From CAWGAJ01 sp963820545 (GTDB lineage Bacteria; Planctomycetota; Planctomycetia; Pirellulales; Thermoguttaceae): a DNA stretch of 64,000 bases. How positions within the stretch are numbered: position 1 is the stretch's first letter; each line of letters starts with the position of its first letter. The notes beneath the pieces are model-generated. The model worked only from the letters and a program-made list of their open reading frames with translations, was not told the origin of the DNA and searched no databases. A program made the translations under genes and the position numbers. Positions 17,905-26,452 of this stretch are shown piece after piece. Where the stretch lies: contig CAWGAJ010000001.1 in NCBI GenBank assembly GCA_963820545.1, positions 1,922,001 to 1,986,000 on the forward strand. The letters are read 5' to 3'.

Positions 17905-17931
17905 AAAACCGCGACCAATGGTCGCGGCTTT
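17905..17931 (+). terminator. Rho-independent terminator
   Basis: CCGCGACC AAT GGTCGCGG (8-bp GC-rich stem) is followed by CTTTG and preceded by AAAA on the other side. It can therefore serve both the ABC operon and the convergent PIN toxin gene. Confidence 0.6.
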
Positions 17932-18009
17932 GCTTAATTGGTCCTTCGGAGTTTTTAATTCGTTCCGCCATCCAACGCCCCAGAGATTTTCCGCTTCCAC
18001 ATGTGCATT

Positions 18010-18411
18010 TCAAGAAATCAAACGCACAAAACCCGCTTGTTCAAAATGGTGGTCGGTGGCGGCTGCTTCATGGAGGTTCCGTTGCTGCATGATCAAAAAG
18101 GAAATACAGTCGGTCAGCGACCAATCTTTATCCGGGTGTTTGGCATAAAGATTCAGCCCTTCTTCATGGAGAGGATTGGAAAGGGGAATAATTGTCACTC
18201 GCGGATCGTTGCGAAGGTCTTCGTAGAGCGAGACGAACAACGACCTGTTCGACGCTTGGCAGAGGAAATTTGCCAATTCGGCGATTATCCAGGCGGAGGT
18301 AATAAAGTCGCTTTGATATTGCGACGTAAATTGTTCGGCGTTTTGATGATTCTCGTCCCGGGGATTGAGCAAGGCGATATAGAACGATGTATCCGTGAAA
18401 ACGGTTCTCAT
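18010..18411 (-). CDS. PIN-domain toxin (VapC-like)
   Basis: A PIN-domain ribonuclease of 133 residues. The first acidic residue is in TVFTDTSFYIALLNPRDENH, the central Glu in IIAELANFLC, and the later acidic cluster in KHPDKDWSLTDCISFLIM; together these form the metal-binding site. The C-terminus (DHHFEQAGFVRLI) also matches VapC-type PIN proteins. It overlaps the antitoxin-like gene by four bases (ATGA) as the second gene of the pair. In such modules the toxin cleaves RNA when free of its antitoxin. All acidic positions appear intact, so it could be active. Confidence 0.85.
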   Translation of the reverse strand: MRTVFTDTSFYIALLNPRDENHQNAEQFTSQYQSDFITSAWIIAELANFLCQASNRSLFVSLYEDLRNDPRVTIIPLSNPLHEEGLNLYAKHPDKDWSLTDCISFLIMQQRNLHEAAATDHHFEQAGFVRLIS

Positions 18412-18647
18412 CGCTTGGCCGCCCCATAAAGATAATGGTCGTGATTTCGAGCCGAATCCTCTGGCAGGCCCACGGCTTTGCCGGCATATTTGAGTAAGGT
18501 TTGTCCTGGAGTCGGGATTTGTTCTTCGTTTGCCGGCGTTGCGGAAGCTTTTTCGGCAACTTCAATACTAACTTCCAGCCCATCCGGTAACGCCACCGGC
18601 TGATCGAAAACCACTACGCCATTTTTCACGTGTCCGCTATAAACCAT
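18408..18647 (-). CDS. Antitoxin-like protein (AF2212/DUF104-like)
   Basis: A small protein of about 79 residues, MVYSGHVKNGVVVFDQPVAL. This is the beta-strand start typical of AF2212-like antitoxins, with VVVF and LPDGLEVSIEV. The C-terminal half is a flexible and helical region ending in DHYLYGAAKR, which would wrap the PIN toxin. The start is ATG 18647, with AGGAGGTCC-like sequence before the codon; an ATG eight codons upstream is less likely. It precedes the toxin gene with an ATGA overlap, the standard antitoxin-first order, and probably represses its own promoter. Confidence 0.75.
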   Translation of the reverse strand: MVYSGHVKNGVVVFDQPVALPDGLEVSIEVAEKASATPANEEQIPTPGQTLLKYAGKAVGLPEDSARNHDHYLYGAAKR

Positions 18648-18773
18648 AGCAAGGACCTCCCAAAATGCCATTTAACCGAAATTCATATCACTATTTTAGT
18701 GTATATTAATGTTCAAGTCGGGTCAACTTCTTCCTCTGGTGTCTACTGATTCCAACAGATATTATGAAGGTAT

Positions 18774-20646
18774 ATGGCAAAAAATTACGATTTCGACGTC
18801 ATTGTGATTGGCGGCGGTCATGCGGGCGCAGAGGCGGCCCTGGCGGCGGCGCGCATGGGCGCAAAGACCGCCCTGCTGACAAGCAAGCTTGATACCATCG
18901 CGCAGATGAGTTGCAATCCGGCCATCGGCGGCGTGGGCAAGGGGCAGATGGTGCGCGAAATCGACGCCCTGGGCGGCGCCATGGGCCGGGCAATCGACGC
19001 CACGGCCATCCAATTCCGCATGCTCAACCGGCGCAAAGGGCCGGCCATGCACGGGCCGCGCACAGGCCGATAAACTGGCGTATCAGCAGGAGATTAAAAG
19101 AATTCTTGAGTCGCAGCCGGGACTCGCGCTGCGACAAGAGACCGCTGATGATTTAATAGTAGAACGATCAGGCGATTGCATGCGTATAGTAGGCGTTTGT
19201 GTACTGGGCGACGCCGTTTATCGCTGCCGAGCAGTTATTTTATGCGCAGGCACATTCATGCAAGGTCTGCTGCATGTGGGTGAAACCACCATGCCCGGCG
19301 GACGCATGGGCGAGCCGACCCACACCGGATTGAGTCGTGCCCTGGCGAAGATGGGGTTTACGATCAAGCGTTTCAAGACCGGGACGCCGCCGCGCATTAA
19401 CGGGCACACCATTGATTATGCAAAAACTGAACTCCAACCGGGCGATGATGTGCCCCAACCGTTCTCCTTTCTGACCGAAAGCATCGACTGCCAGCAGATT
19501 CCTTGCTGGATTACATACACGAACGAGGCGGTGCATGAACTGGTGCGGGCGAATCTGCATCGCGCGCCGATGTATACCGGCCAGATTAAATCGACTGGCC
19601 CGCGATACTGCCCCTCGTTTGAGACCAAAGTCGTGCGTTTTGCCGACAAACCGCGGCATCAATTGTTTTTGGAACCGGAGGGACGGCACACGCATGAGGT
19701 TTACGTCAATGGATTGGCGACCAGCCTGCCTTGCGACGTGCAAGAGGCCATGCTGCGATTGATACCGGGTTTGGAAAATGCCGGAATTCTCCGCTACGGC
19801 TACGCTATTGAATACGATTATCTTCCTCCTGATCAGTTGCAGATTTCGCTGGAGACCAAGCGCGTGGCGGGATTGTATTTTGCGGGGCAGGTAAACGGAA
19901 GTACGGGCTACGAGGAGGCCGCCGCCCAAGGATTAATGGCCGGGACGAATGCGGCGCTGGCATTGCAAGGCAAGGAACCGTTTGTCATTGGCCGGCACGA
20001 GGCGTACATCGGCGTGATGATCGACGATCTTATCACTCGGGGCGTGGACGAACCTTATCGGATGTTTACCAGCCGGGCGGAATATCGACTGCTGCTCAGG
20101 CCCGACAACGCCGATCGCCGGCTGACGCCGCTGGGTAGCAGGTTAGGACTGATTGACGAGCGGCGTTGGAAGATGTTTCAAGCTAAACAACAGGAGATCG
20201 ATCGAGTGGCCGCCTTGCTGGAGAACACGCACGATGGATCGATCAGCTTGGCCAAGATGCTGCGGCGTCCGGAAACAACCTGGGCGGATGTGACGACCAG
20301 AGTACCGGCATTACGCGATGTCTCGCCCGAGGCGGCCCAGCAAGTTGTTTATGATGCAAAATACGCCGGTTACGTTGCCCGGCAGCAGGTCGATATCGAC
20401 AGGCAGCAGCGTTTGGCCGCGCGGCGCATTCCTGACGATCTGGATTATTACGCGGTCCCGCATTTGCGCCAGGAGGCGCGGGAAAAATTTGCCTTGATTC
20501 GGCCGGTGGATCTGGCTCAAGCCTCTCGGATCAGTGGAATAACACCGGCCGATATTACTGTTTTGATGGTCCATCTGGCAGGCAGTGGCGAACAGGGGAC
20601 AGCGGACAGACGAGAAGTAATAGGGGATAGAGTTGCTAGTAGATAG
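18774..20646 (+). CDS. mnmG: tRNA uridine 5-carboxymethylaminomethyl modification enzyme MnmG, frameshifted
   Basis: MnmG (GidA) is an FAD protein that, with MnmE, builds the cmnm5 group on U34 of tRNAs. The N-terminus shows the dinucleotide motif VIGGGHAGAEAALAAARMG, then MSCNPAIGGVGKGQMVREID and MLNRRKGPAMHGPR. The frame ends at 19073, while the downstream frame continues ADKLAYQQEIKRILESQPG and runs from about 19065 to 20646. Two missing bases in a CGCGCAC stretch (19062-19068) would join them. Later motifs include FAGQVNGSTGYEEAAAQG and FTSRAEYRLLLRPDNAD. After HLAGSGEQG the C-terminal tail is encoded by a degenerate GGGGATAG-type repeat, so the last 18 residues are not conserved sequence. 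Confidence 0.9.
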
Positions 20647-20806
20647 ATAGTTTTTTCTCCTTTTTCACATAATCGCTAAGATCTATCCCATATCTCCAGT
20701 TCTTGTTATTGTCCTAATTTGCCTTTAACGGGACCCTTATTATTTCAGAAAAGGGGCAATTCTGTAACTCATTATGATAAAAAGAGTTATTGGGGTAAAA
20801 GCTGTA

Positions 20807-20834
20807 TTGACTTAGACGTGAAGATAGCTATAAT
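20807..20834 (+). promoter_or_regulatory. Strong sigma-70-type promoter
   Basis: TTGACT at 20807-20812 and TATAAT at 20829-20834 are separated by 16 bases, nearly the ideal consensus. It points at the HTH-receiver gene, whose start lies about 220 bases further on. Confidence 0.65.
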
Positions 20835-20840
20835 TAAGCC

Positions 20841-21062
20841 CAATTGGCAAGTTCGGTAATGTCGGAAGGGCCGGATGAGCCTGCTGTTTATATGCAGCGT
20901 AGTGATGTAAGGAGTTTGCGAACACCACGAACTCAAGGCGGTTTAACGCCAGTTTTTTCCACGGAGGACAAGAAGCCACTGGATTGACGCCCGACAGTCA
21001 GTACAGCGTCTTCGCTAACGCTAGTCGCACAAGCGACCAGCCGGAGGAATGGTGAAACGAAT
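20841..21062 (+). promoter_or_regulatory. Long 5' leader of the HTH-receiver gene
   Basis: About 220 untranslated bases follow the promoter. They contain several small dyads (GCTG/CAGC around 20882-20897, GAGTT/AACTC around 20912-20934) and GGCG..CGCC followed by a T6 run near 20937-20958, which resembles a weak attenuator. A GGAGG lies just ahead of a five-codon frame (ATG 21049, MVKRI) whose stop overlaps the real ATG 21063. I recognise no known riboswitch. Confidence 0.35.
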
Positions 21063-21644
21063 ATGAAAACTGTGTTTACGACCGGCGAGGCGGCCAAGAT
21101 TTGCAAGGTCAGCCAACAGACAATCATTCGTTGCTTCGACTCAGGACAATTAAAGGGATTCCGCGTGCCGGGGAGCCGGTTCCGCCGCATTCCCCGCGAG
21201 CAGCTTTACATGTTCATGCGGGATAACGGCATCCCCACCGACGCTTTGGAAAGCGGCAAGAGAAGAATTCTCATTGTCGACGACGACGAAGAACTGGTCG
21301 AACTAATCACCGATGTATTAGAGCGTGACGGCCGATTCGAAGTGCGCACGGTCAACAACGGCTTTGACGCCGGAATGATGGTCAAGGAATATCGACCGGA
21401 CTTGATCGTACTCGACGTAATGCTGCCCGACATCAACGGCAAAGAAGTATGCCAGCGGGTGCGGAGCGACAAGTCGATGGACGACGTGCGCATTATCTGC
21501 ATATCCGGCATGGTAGAGGAAGAAAAGATCGGTGAACTCAAGGCGGCCGGCGCTAACGACTTCTTGCACAAACCGTTCGAAGTGGAAAAGCTTGTGGAAC
21601 GGATGTGCGCCCATTTGGATATCGAAGTGCCGACCGGCGCATAA
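21063..21644 (+). CDS. HTH (excisionase/MerR-like) plus receiver domain regulator
   Basis: A 193-residue protein with a reversed response-regulator layout: the DNA-binding domain is first. Residues 1-58 (FTTGEAAKICKVSQQTIIR, then RVPGSRFRRIPREQLYMFM) form an excisionase-like winged helix. Residues about 68-185 form a receiver with DDDEE, the phospho-acceptor Asp in LIVLDVMLPDINGKEV, a Ser-containing CISGM and the Lys in FLHKPFEVEKL. From family knowledge, such HTH-REC fusions are frequent in planctomycetes. A sensor kinase gene follows 280 bases downstream and may phosphorylate it. It is transcribed from its own strong promoter with a long leader. Confidence 0.85.
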   Translation: MKTVFTTGEAAKICKVSQQTIIRCFDSGQLKGFRVPGSRFRRIPREQLYMFMRDNGIPTDALESGKRRILIVDDDEELVELITDVLERDGRFEVRTVNNGFDAGMMVKEYRPDLIVLDVMLPDINGKEVCQRVRSDKSMDDVRIICISGMVEEEKIGELKAAGANDFLHKPFEVEKLVERMCAHLDIEVPTGA

Positions 21645-21708
21645 GGGACTTTCCAGCTAGAGTGGACGGCCCTAGTGGACAATCAAACCTCATTTAAGAG
21701 GTTGTTTT

Positions 21709-21877
21709 TGGGCGCCAGGGCCCACAGGCCTTGGTACGCATGGTGGGCGTCGGCGCCCGGCTTGACCGGCATTGCACGGTTGGGTGGCGCGGGCATTGTG
21801 GCCCGGGCTTTTTCACGGCAGCGCTGGCTAGAGGCCAGTGCCACCCAGTCGGTTGGACAAGCCAACCGTGGCGCCCA
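21709..21877. repeat. 169-bp palindromic repeat element with 9-bp inverted ends
   Basis: The ends TGGGCGCCA (21709-21717) and TGGCGCCCA (21869-21877) are inverted copies. Inside lie GGCAT/GCC-type dyads and CGGTTGG ACAAG CCAACCG (21850-21868), which shares the GGACAAGCC loop with the hairpin at 3472. It fills most of the spacer before the second kinase. Confidence 0.55.
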
Positions 21878-21922
21878 ATCAATTTTAGTTGCCGTGGAAG
21901 GCGGAATTAAGCGATCCTATCA

Positions 21923-23353
21923 ATGCGACACCTTCCTCCTCTTGTATCCGGAGCGTGTCGTTGCGCGCTTCCTTTATCCGATCATTCGGCCGCCGTGCTG
22001 GCCGAATTCTTGCTCGCAGAACGTGGAGAGCAGGCGAGGTTTATGCTGGCCGAGTTGCTGGCCGAGGATCCGGTGCTCTTGCTCTGGACTGTGTGCGTCG
22101 CGCACCAGCGCGGAGGTTTTCGGCCGCAAAACATCGGGGAGATATCGGATTGGTTTGCGGAGCGGATTGTGGATGTTCTTCTGTGGCCGGAAGGCGAGCG
22201 GGAAATCGTAATTTCAACCAGTCCGGAAGACTGGGCCAATCGCGTGGCCAAGGTTTCTCAGGTGGCCGAAACAGCGGCCCTCCTGATTGCGGCGCACGAC
22301 GTTGCGGCGGCCGATCGGGCCTGGATGCGCGGCTTGCTCTGCAACGCCGCCGAGTGGCTGGCCGATTGCTGCCATGCGCCAGTTGCCCCGCCCTGCCCTT
22401 TTCTGCCGGATTGGCTGGCAAACGTCGATTCCCAATCTGATGCGGCGTGCGCGGCGGTAAAGCGGGCAATAGAATTACTCTCCGGGCAATCGCCGCTTGA
22501 CAGTGAAGTGAAGTATGATCGTGCTGCTTGCCACGAGCGGGCACAGGCGATTCGACTGCGATGGCTGGCATCGGGCGAACGACTGGGCCACTATTTGCCG
22601 CAATTAGCCGCTTTTTTATCGCGGTTGGCGGCATTGGAAAACAAGTTCCGGGAAGTCGTGGAAGCGGAAAAACTCCAGTCCATGGCCGAATTCGCCGCCG
22701 GGGCCGGACACGAGATCAACAATCCCCTGACGGTCATTGCCGGAAGGGCCCAACTTTTTTTACACGAAGAGACCGATCCCGAGCGTCGCCGGGCACTGGC
22801 GCTTGTAAACTCGCAAGCCATGCGCGTTTATGAGATGATCGCCGACATGATGCTCTTTGCCCGGCCGCCGCAACCGAGTTTCGCCATGGTCAATGTTGCC
22901 AAAATCGTCGACGAGGTGAGCGCCGACATTCAAGCCGCTGCGGCCCAACAAGAAACCGAGTTTTCCCGAATTGGGCATGCACAACCGCTGGAGATCGAGG
23001 CCGATGCCACACAATTATCCGTGGCCATTCGGGCACTCTGTCAAAATTCGCTGGAGGCCCTGGGCCACGGCGGGTGCATGGAAATCGAAGTGCAACCTTG
23101 CCACGAAGAAATTGTGATCCGCGTGAAAGATAATGGGCCGGGAATCACACCAGAACAGCGCCGCCATATCTTTGATCCATTTTATTCCGCCCGGCAGGCA
23201 GGCAGAGGCTTGGGGCTGGGGCTATCGAAATGCTGGCGCATAGTGACCAACCACGGCGGCCGGATCGACGTCAATAGCCAACCCGGTCAAGGAGCGGAGT
23301 TTGTGATCACCCTGCCCAGACAACAAAGAAGAAAAGTGGAGAGTGAAGAGTGA
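21923..23353 (+). CDS. Cytosolic sensor histidine kinase
   Basis: A soluble histidine kinase of 476 residues. The first 210 residues form an unrecognised domain with no membrane helix (VLAEFLLAERGEQARFMLAE). A short helical linker leads to HisKA, with the phospho-acceptor His in AAGAGHEINNPLTVIAGRAQ, and an ATPase domain with CQNSLEALGHGG (N box), DNGPGITPEQ (G1) and GRGLGLGLSKCW (G2). The start at 21923 is the first ATG of the frame, with no obvious ribosome-binding site, so the N-terminus is uncertain. It may be the partner of the HTH-receiver protein upstream. A GAGTGGAGAGTGAAGAGTGA repeat overlaps its stop. Confidence 0.82.
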   Translation: MRHLPPLVSGACRCALPLSDHSAAVLAEFLLAERGEQARFMLAELLAEDPVLLLWTVCVAHQRGGFRPQNIGEISDWFAERIVDVLLWPEGEREIVISTSPEDWANRVAKVSQVAETAALLIAAHDVAAADRAWMRGLLCNAAEWLADCCHAPVAPPCPFLPDWLANVDSQSDAACAAVKRAIELLSGQSPLDSEVKYDRAACHERAQAIRLRWLASGERLGHYLPQLAAFLSRLAALENKFREVVEAEKLQSMAEFAAGAGHEINNPLTVIAGRAQLFLHEETDPERRRALALVNSQAMRVYEMIADMMLFARPPQPSFAMVNVAKIVDEVSADIQAAAAQQETEFSRIGHAQPLEIEADATQLSVAIRALCQNSLEALGHGGCMEIEVQPCHEEIVIRVKDNGPGITPEQRRHIFDPFYSARQAGRGLGLGLSKCWRIVTNHGGRIDVNSQPGQGAEFVITLPRQQRRKVESEE

Positions 23354-23373
23354 AGAGTGGCGAGTTTTATTTT

Positions 23374-23481
23374 GGTGCATTTTATGCACCCTACTTTACT
23401 TGCCACGACAACAAAGAAAGTAGGGTGTGTGAAACACACCAATTAGTTATGTGTTTTTAGGGTGCATTTTATGCACCCTAC
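23374..23481. repeat. GTGCATTTTATGCACCCTAC repeat cluster
   Basis: GGTGCATTTTATGCACCC with the tail TAC occurs at 23374-23394 and identically at 23461-23481. A variant, GTAGGGTGTGTGAAACACAC, lies between them. All are palindromic. The cluster separates the kinase and the convergent methyltransferase gene and overlaps the end of the latter. Confidence 0.65.
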
Positions 23482-23999
23482 GCCTTCTGCTGTTTGCCGC
23501 CAATTAGACGCGGGAAGAAAAGAGGCACGCGTTTTGCATACTCAATGTACTCTTGGCCGAAGCGCTTTCTAAGTTCTCTCTCTTCCCATTTTGCCACCAG
23601 GATAAAATGAATCCCAAAGATAACAACCAGAAAACCCAAGGGAGTTAGCCTCAGTAGAAAGAACCAACCCAAAAGACAGATAAAAGCACCCAAGTAAATT
23701 GGATTCCTGGTGTAGGCGTATGGTCCATGAGTAATCAACTTGCTTTCGGATTTATCGAGAAAAAGTTCCTTACCCGTAGCCCTTTTCCAACTGAGCGACT
23801 TAATGGCCCAGACAAGAATGAAAAGACCAAGTGCCAATAGCGGCGCCCCGGCGCCAATTGCAAGCATCTGGGGCATTGGAAACTGCCAGGGCATTTTGAG
23901 CATGATTGTCAAACCAAGGGAAATGGCCGTATAGATCGTTACAAATACGACAAGGAACATCCAAAGCGGCGGCAGTTTGCGTCTGGAGGGGGTAGTCAT
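23478..23999 (-). CDS. Isoprenylcysteine carboxyl methyltransferase-like membrane protein
   Basis: An integral membrane protein of about 173 residues with four or five helices, in the ICMT/phospholipid methyltransferase superfamily. The C-terminal signature is clear: GPYAYTRNPIYLGAFICLLG and then WEERELRKRFGQEYIEYAKR, the SAM- and substrate-binding elements. The start is ATG 23999 (MTTPSRRKLPPLWMF), preceded by AAAGGA; the earlier ATG at 24053 lacks this. Such bacterial proteins methylate small or lipid substrates that are mostly unknown. The gene is monocistronic, its 3' end running into the GTGCATTTTATGCAC repeats. Confidence 0.8.
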   Translation of the reverse strand: MTTPSRRKLPPLWMFLVVFVTIYTAISLGLTIMLKMPWQFPMPQMLAIGAGAPLLALGLFILVWAIKSLSWKRATGKELFLDKSESKLITHGPYAYTRNPIYLGAFICLLGWFFLLRLTPLGFLVVIFGIHFILVAKWEERELRKRFGQEYIEYAKRVPLFFPRLIGGKQQKA

Positions 24000-24163
24000 C
24001 TCTTTTTGTCCTTTTAGATAGTAGTACCGCACAACAGGAAGTGTGCTAGGCATGTTAAAGAATATAATTATAATAGTCTGAGGCCGTTTATGTATGATAG
24101 GAACGTCGTTTTGGAAATATTGCGTTCGATCTGGTCCGCGACTGAACGAATCAAGGAATAATC

Positions 24164-25603
24164 ATGTCCACCAATCCCGATTACATTCAATACGATAATC
24201 CGCTGATTACCCGTTATGCTTCGCCGGAGATGAGCGCGCTGTGGGGGCCGCAGCGAAAGTTTAGTACTTGGCGTAGGCTGTGGGTGGTTTTGGCCGAGGC
24301 GGAGGCGGAACTGGGGCTGCCGATCACGCGGGCCCAGATCGAACAGCTTAGGGCCCACGTGGATGATATCGATTTCGAGGCCGCCGAGCGTTACGAGAAT
24401 CGCTTACGCCACGACGTGATGGCCCACATTCATGCCTACGGCAACGTTTGTCCCGAGGCCCGGGGGATCATTCATCTCGGCGCTACCAGTTGTTACGTTA
24501 CCGACAACACCGACCTGATTTTGTTGCGCGAGGCGTTGCAGCGTATCCGCGGCCGGGCGGTGGCGGTGATCGACCGGCTGGCCAACTTCGCCCAACAGTA
24601 TCGCGATCTGCCCTGCCTGGGATTCACGCACCTTCAGCCTGCCCAGCCTACGACCGTGGGCAAACGCGCCTGCCTCTGGGCGTACGATTTTGTCATGGAC
24701 CTGGCCGAGATCGAGCACCGCCTGGCCAGTCTCAAGGCCTTAGGTTCGAAAGGAGTCACCGGCACGCAGGCGAGTTTCTTGGAACTGTTCCAGGGCGACC
24801 ACGAAAAGGTCCACAAGTTGGAAAAACTAATCTGCCGCAAGATCGGCTTCGATACCGATTATGCTGTAAGTGGCCAGACGTATTCGCGAAAGATCGATTC
24901 CCAGGCGCTCGCCGTGCTCTCGGGCATTGCCCAAAGCGCCCACAAAATGGCCACCGACATCCGGCTTTTGGCCCATCGTAAGGAATTGGAAGAGCCGTTT
25001 GAAATGGAGCAGATCGGCTCCTCGGCCATGGCCTATAAGCGGAATCCCATGCGCTGCGAGCGGATCTGCTCCCTGGGTAGATTCGTGATGAGTCTCGAAT
25101 CGAGCGCCGTGCAAACCATGGCCGTGCAGTGGCTGGAACGTACGTTGGACGACAGCGCCAATCGCCGCTTGACGCTTCCGCAGGCCTTTTTGGCCGCCGA
25201 CGCGGTGCTGATCCTCTGCCAGAACGTGACCGGAGGGTTGGTGGTTTATCCGAAGGTGATCGCCGCTCATTTGGCGGCCGAATTGCCCTTCATGGCCAGC
25301 GAAAACATCCTCATGGCCGCGGTGGCCGTCGGCGGCGACCGTCAGGACCTGCACGAACGCATCCGACAACACAGTCAGGCCGCTGCCGCGGTGGTCAAAG
25401 AACAAGGCGGCCAAAACGATTTGATTGCGCGACTCGCCGCCGACCCGGCCTTTTTCAAGGTGAACCTGGCGGCCATGATGGAGCCCTCGCAATTTGTCGG
25501 CCGTGCGCCGCAGCAAGTAGACGAATTCATTGCCGAGGTGATCGCTCCCATCCGGGCAAAATACGGCAAAACACTCGCCGCCGATGCGGACGTGAAAGTG
25601 TAA
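24164..25603 (+). CDS. purB: Adenylosuccinate lyase
   Basis: PurB catalyses two fumarate-releasing steps: SAICAR to AICAR, and adenylosuccinate to AMP. The 479-residue protein has the fumarase/aspartase superfamily signature GSSAMAYKRNPMRCERICSL at about residues 285-304. The conserved HLGATSCYVTDNTD carries the substrate-binding His and Thr/Ser, and GFTHLQPAQPTTVGKR the second His. The flexible loop residues SSAM are intact. Length and sequence style match the eukaryote-like branch of PurB. It stands alone between divergent and convergent neighbours, with the fur gene ending 94 bases downstream on the opposite strand. Confidence 0.95.
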   Translation: MSTNPDYIQYDNPLITRYASPEMSALWGPQRKFSTWRRLWVVLAEAEAELGLPITRAQIEQLRAHVDDIDFEAAERYENRLRHDVMAHIHAYGNVCPEARGIIHLGATSCYVTDNTDLILLREALQRIRGRAVAVIDRLANFAQQYRDLPCLGFTHLQPAQPTTVGKRACLWAYDFVMDLAEIEHRLASLKALGSKGVTGTQASFLELFQGDHEKVHKLEKLICRKIGFDTDYAVSGQTYSRKIDSQALAVLSGIAQSAHKMATDIRLLAHRKELEEPFEMEQIGSSAMAYKRNPMRCERICSLGRFVMSLESSAVQTMAVQWLERTLDDSANRRLTLPQAFLAADAVLILCQNVTGGLVVYPKVIAAHLAAELPFMASENILMAAVAVGGDRQDLHERIRQHSQAAAAVVKEQGGQNDLIARLAADPAFFKVNLAAMMEPSQFVGRAPQQVDEFIAEVIAPIRAKYGKTLAADADVKV

Positions 25604-25696
25604 GGATAACTGCGCTCCCCGACCAACCGACCACGGCTGCGCCGCGGTGCCCGATGGTGTCCGGTCGCGGCTGAACTGACGACTGAAAACTGATAA

Positions 25697-26164
25697 CTAT
25701 TTGCGGCACTCGGCGCACAGGCCCACGACGAACATCCTGTGGCCGGCGACTTGGAACTTGTGCGTGCGGGCGACCGCCTCGCAGATGCGGTCCAACTGGT
25801 CGCTTTGGAATTCGATCAGCCGGTTGCAGTTCTGACAGTAGAGATGATCGTGGCGCGGATAGCCGTACTCGTGTTCGTAAACGCCCCGGCCTTCCAGGGG
25901 CATTTTTTTTAACAATCCGGCTTCGACCAGTTCGGCCAGCGTGCGGTAGACCGTGGGCCGGCTGAGTTTTCGCTGGACCAGAAGCGGCCCCAGGTGGTCC
26001 ATGAGTTCTTCGGCGTCGAAGTGGTCGTGATGACTGAAGACTTGCTCGACGATCAGTCGCCGCTGCTTGGTAAGATGTTTCCCGCCGCGCTGGAGAAAAT
26101 GGGCAAATTGCTCGAGCGGCGGTAGTTTGACGCGAATCGGTCCGAGCGAAAAGCTCTTGGTCAT
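25697..26164 (-). CDS. fur: Fur family metalloregulator
   Basis: A ferric-uptake-type regulator of 155 residues. The N-terminal winged helix contains TKQRRLIVEQVFSHHDHFDA and LSRPTVYRTLAELVEAGLLK. The metal-binding half has YPRHDHLYCQNCNRLIEF, with the His pair and the first CxxC, and ends with GLCAECRK, the second CxxC of the structural zinc site. It therefore retains both zinc cysteine pairs. It could equally be a Zur or PerR paralogue; sequence alone does not decide the metal. It begins eight bases after the flgM stop, so the two may share a transcript. Confidence 0.85.
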   Translation of the reverse strand: MTKSFSLGPIRVKLPPLEQFAHFLQRGGKHLTKQRRLIVEQVFSHHDHFDAEELMDHLGPLLVQRKLSRPTVYRTLAELVEAGLLKKMPLEGRGVYEHEYGYPRHDHLYCQNCNRLIEFQSDQLDRICEAVARTHKFQVAGHRMFVVGLCAECRK

Positions 26165-26171
26165 TCAGGGA

Positions 26172-26452
26172 TCATCCGATTTCATCCAGCAATCGCTCAA
26201 TGGCGACGTTGAGTTTTTCTTCGGTTTCGTAAGTGCCCGCGGCGATTTGCCGGCGAATCTCATTGATGCGATCTTGCGCACGTCGGGAATCTCGCGGGCT
26301 TGATCCACCATTCGGGCGGCATCGGAAATTTCCACCGAATCGGTGATATTCGCAGTTTTTTCCGTGCGTCCCGGCGGCTGCGTGCCGCGAATGCTATGGG
26401 GAGGCCCGATCGACTGCGGACCGTGTACGTGTGTGGGACCATAAATCTGCAT
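26172..26452 (-). CDS. flgM: Anti-sigma-28 factor FlgM, frameshifted
   Basis: FlgM binds FliA and blocks late flagellar transcription until the hook is complete. The N-terminus is disordered (MQIYGPTHVHGPQSIGPP), then ITDSVEISDAARMVDQAREI matches the family. After PDVRK the frame as written continues with unrelated residues to 26165. One base added near 26273 gives RINEIRRQIAAGTYETEEKL and then NVAIERLLDEIG, the classical FlgM C-terminal helices, stopping at 26172-26174. Only with that correction would it bind sigma-28. Its partner fliA lies 1.6 kb away on the same strand. A GAGAGGAGAG ribosome-binding region precedes the ATG. Confidence 0.8.

Noticed and set aside
21675..22211. Open frame spanning the 169-bp repeat element
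   Set aside because: Most of its sequence is the palindromic repeat, and the rest runs out of frame over the kinase gene.
26270..26276. Programmed frameshift in flgM
   Set aside because: There is no slippery heptamer or downstream structure. A missing base is enough to explain the break.
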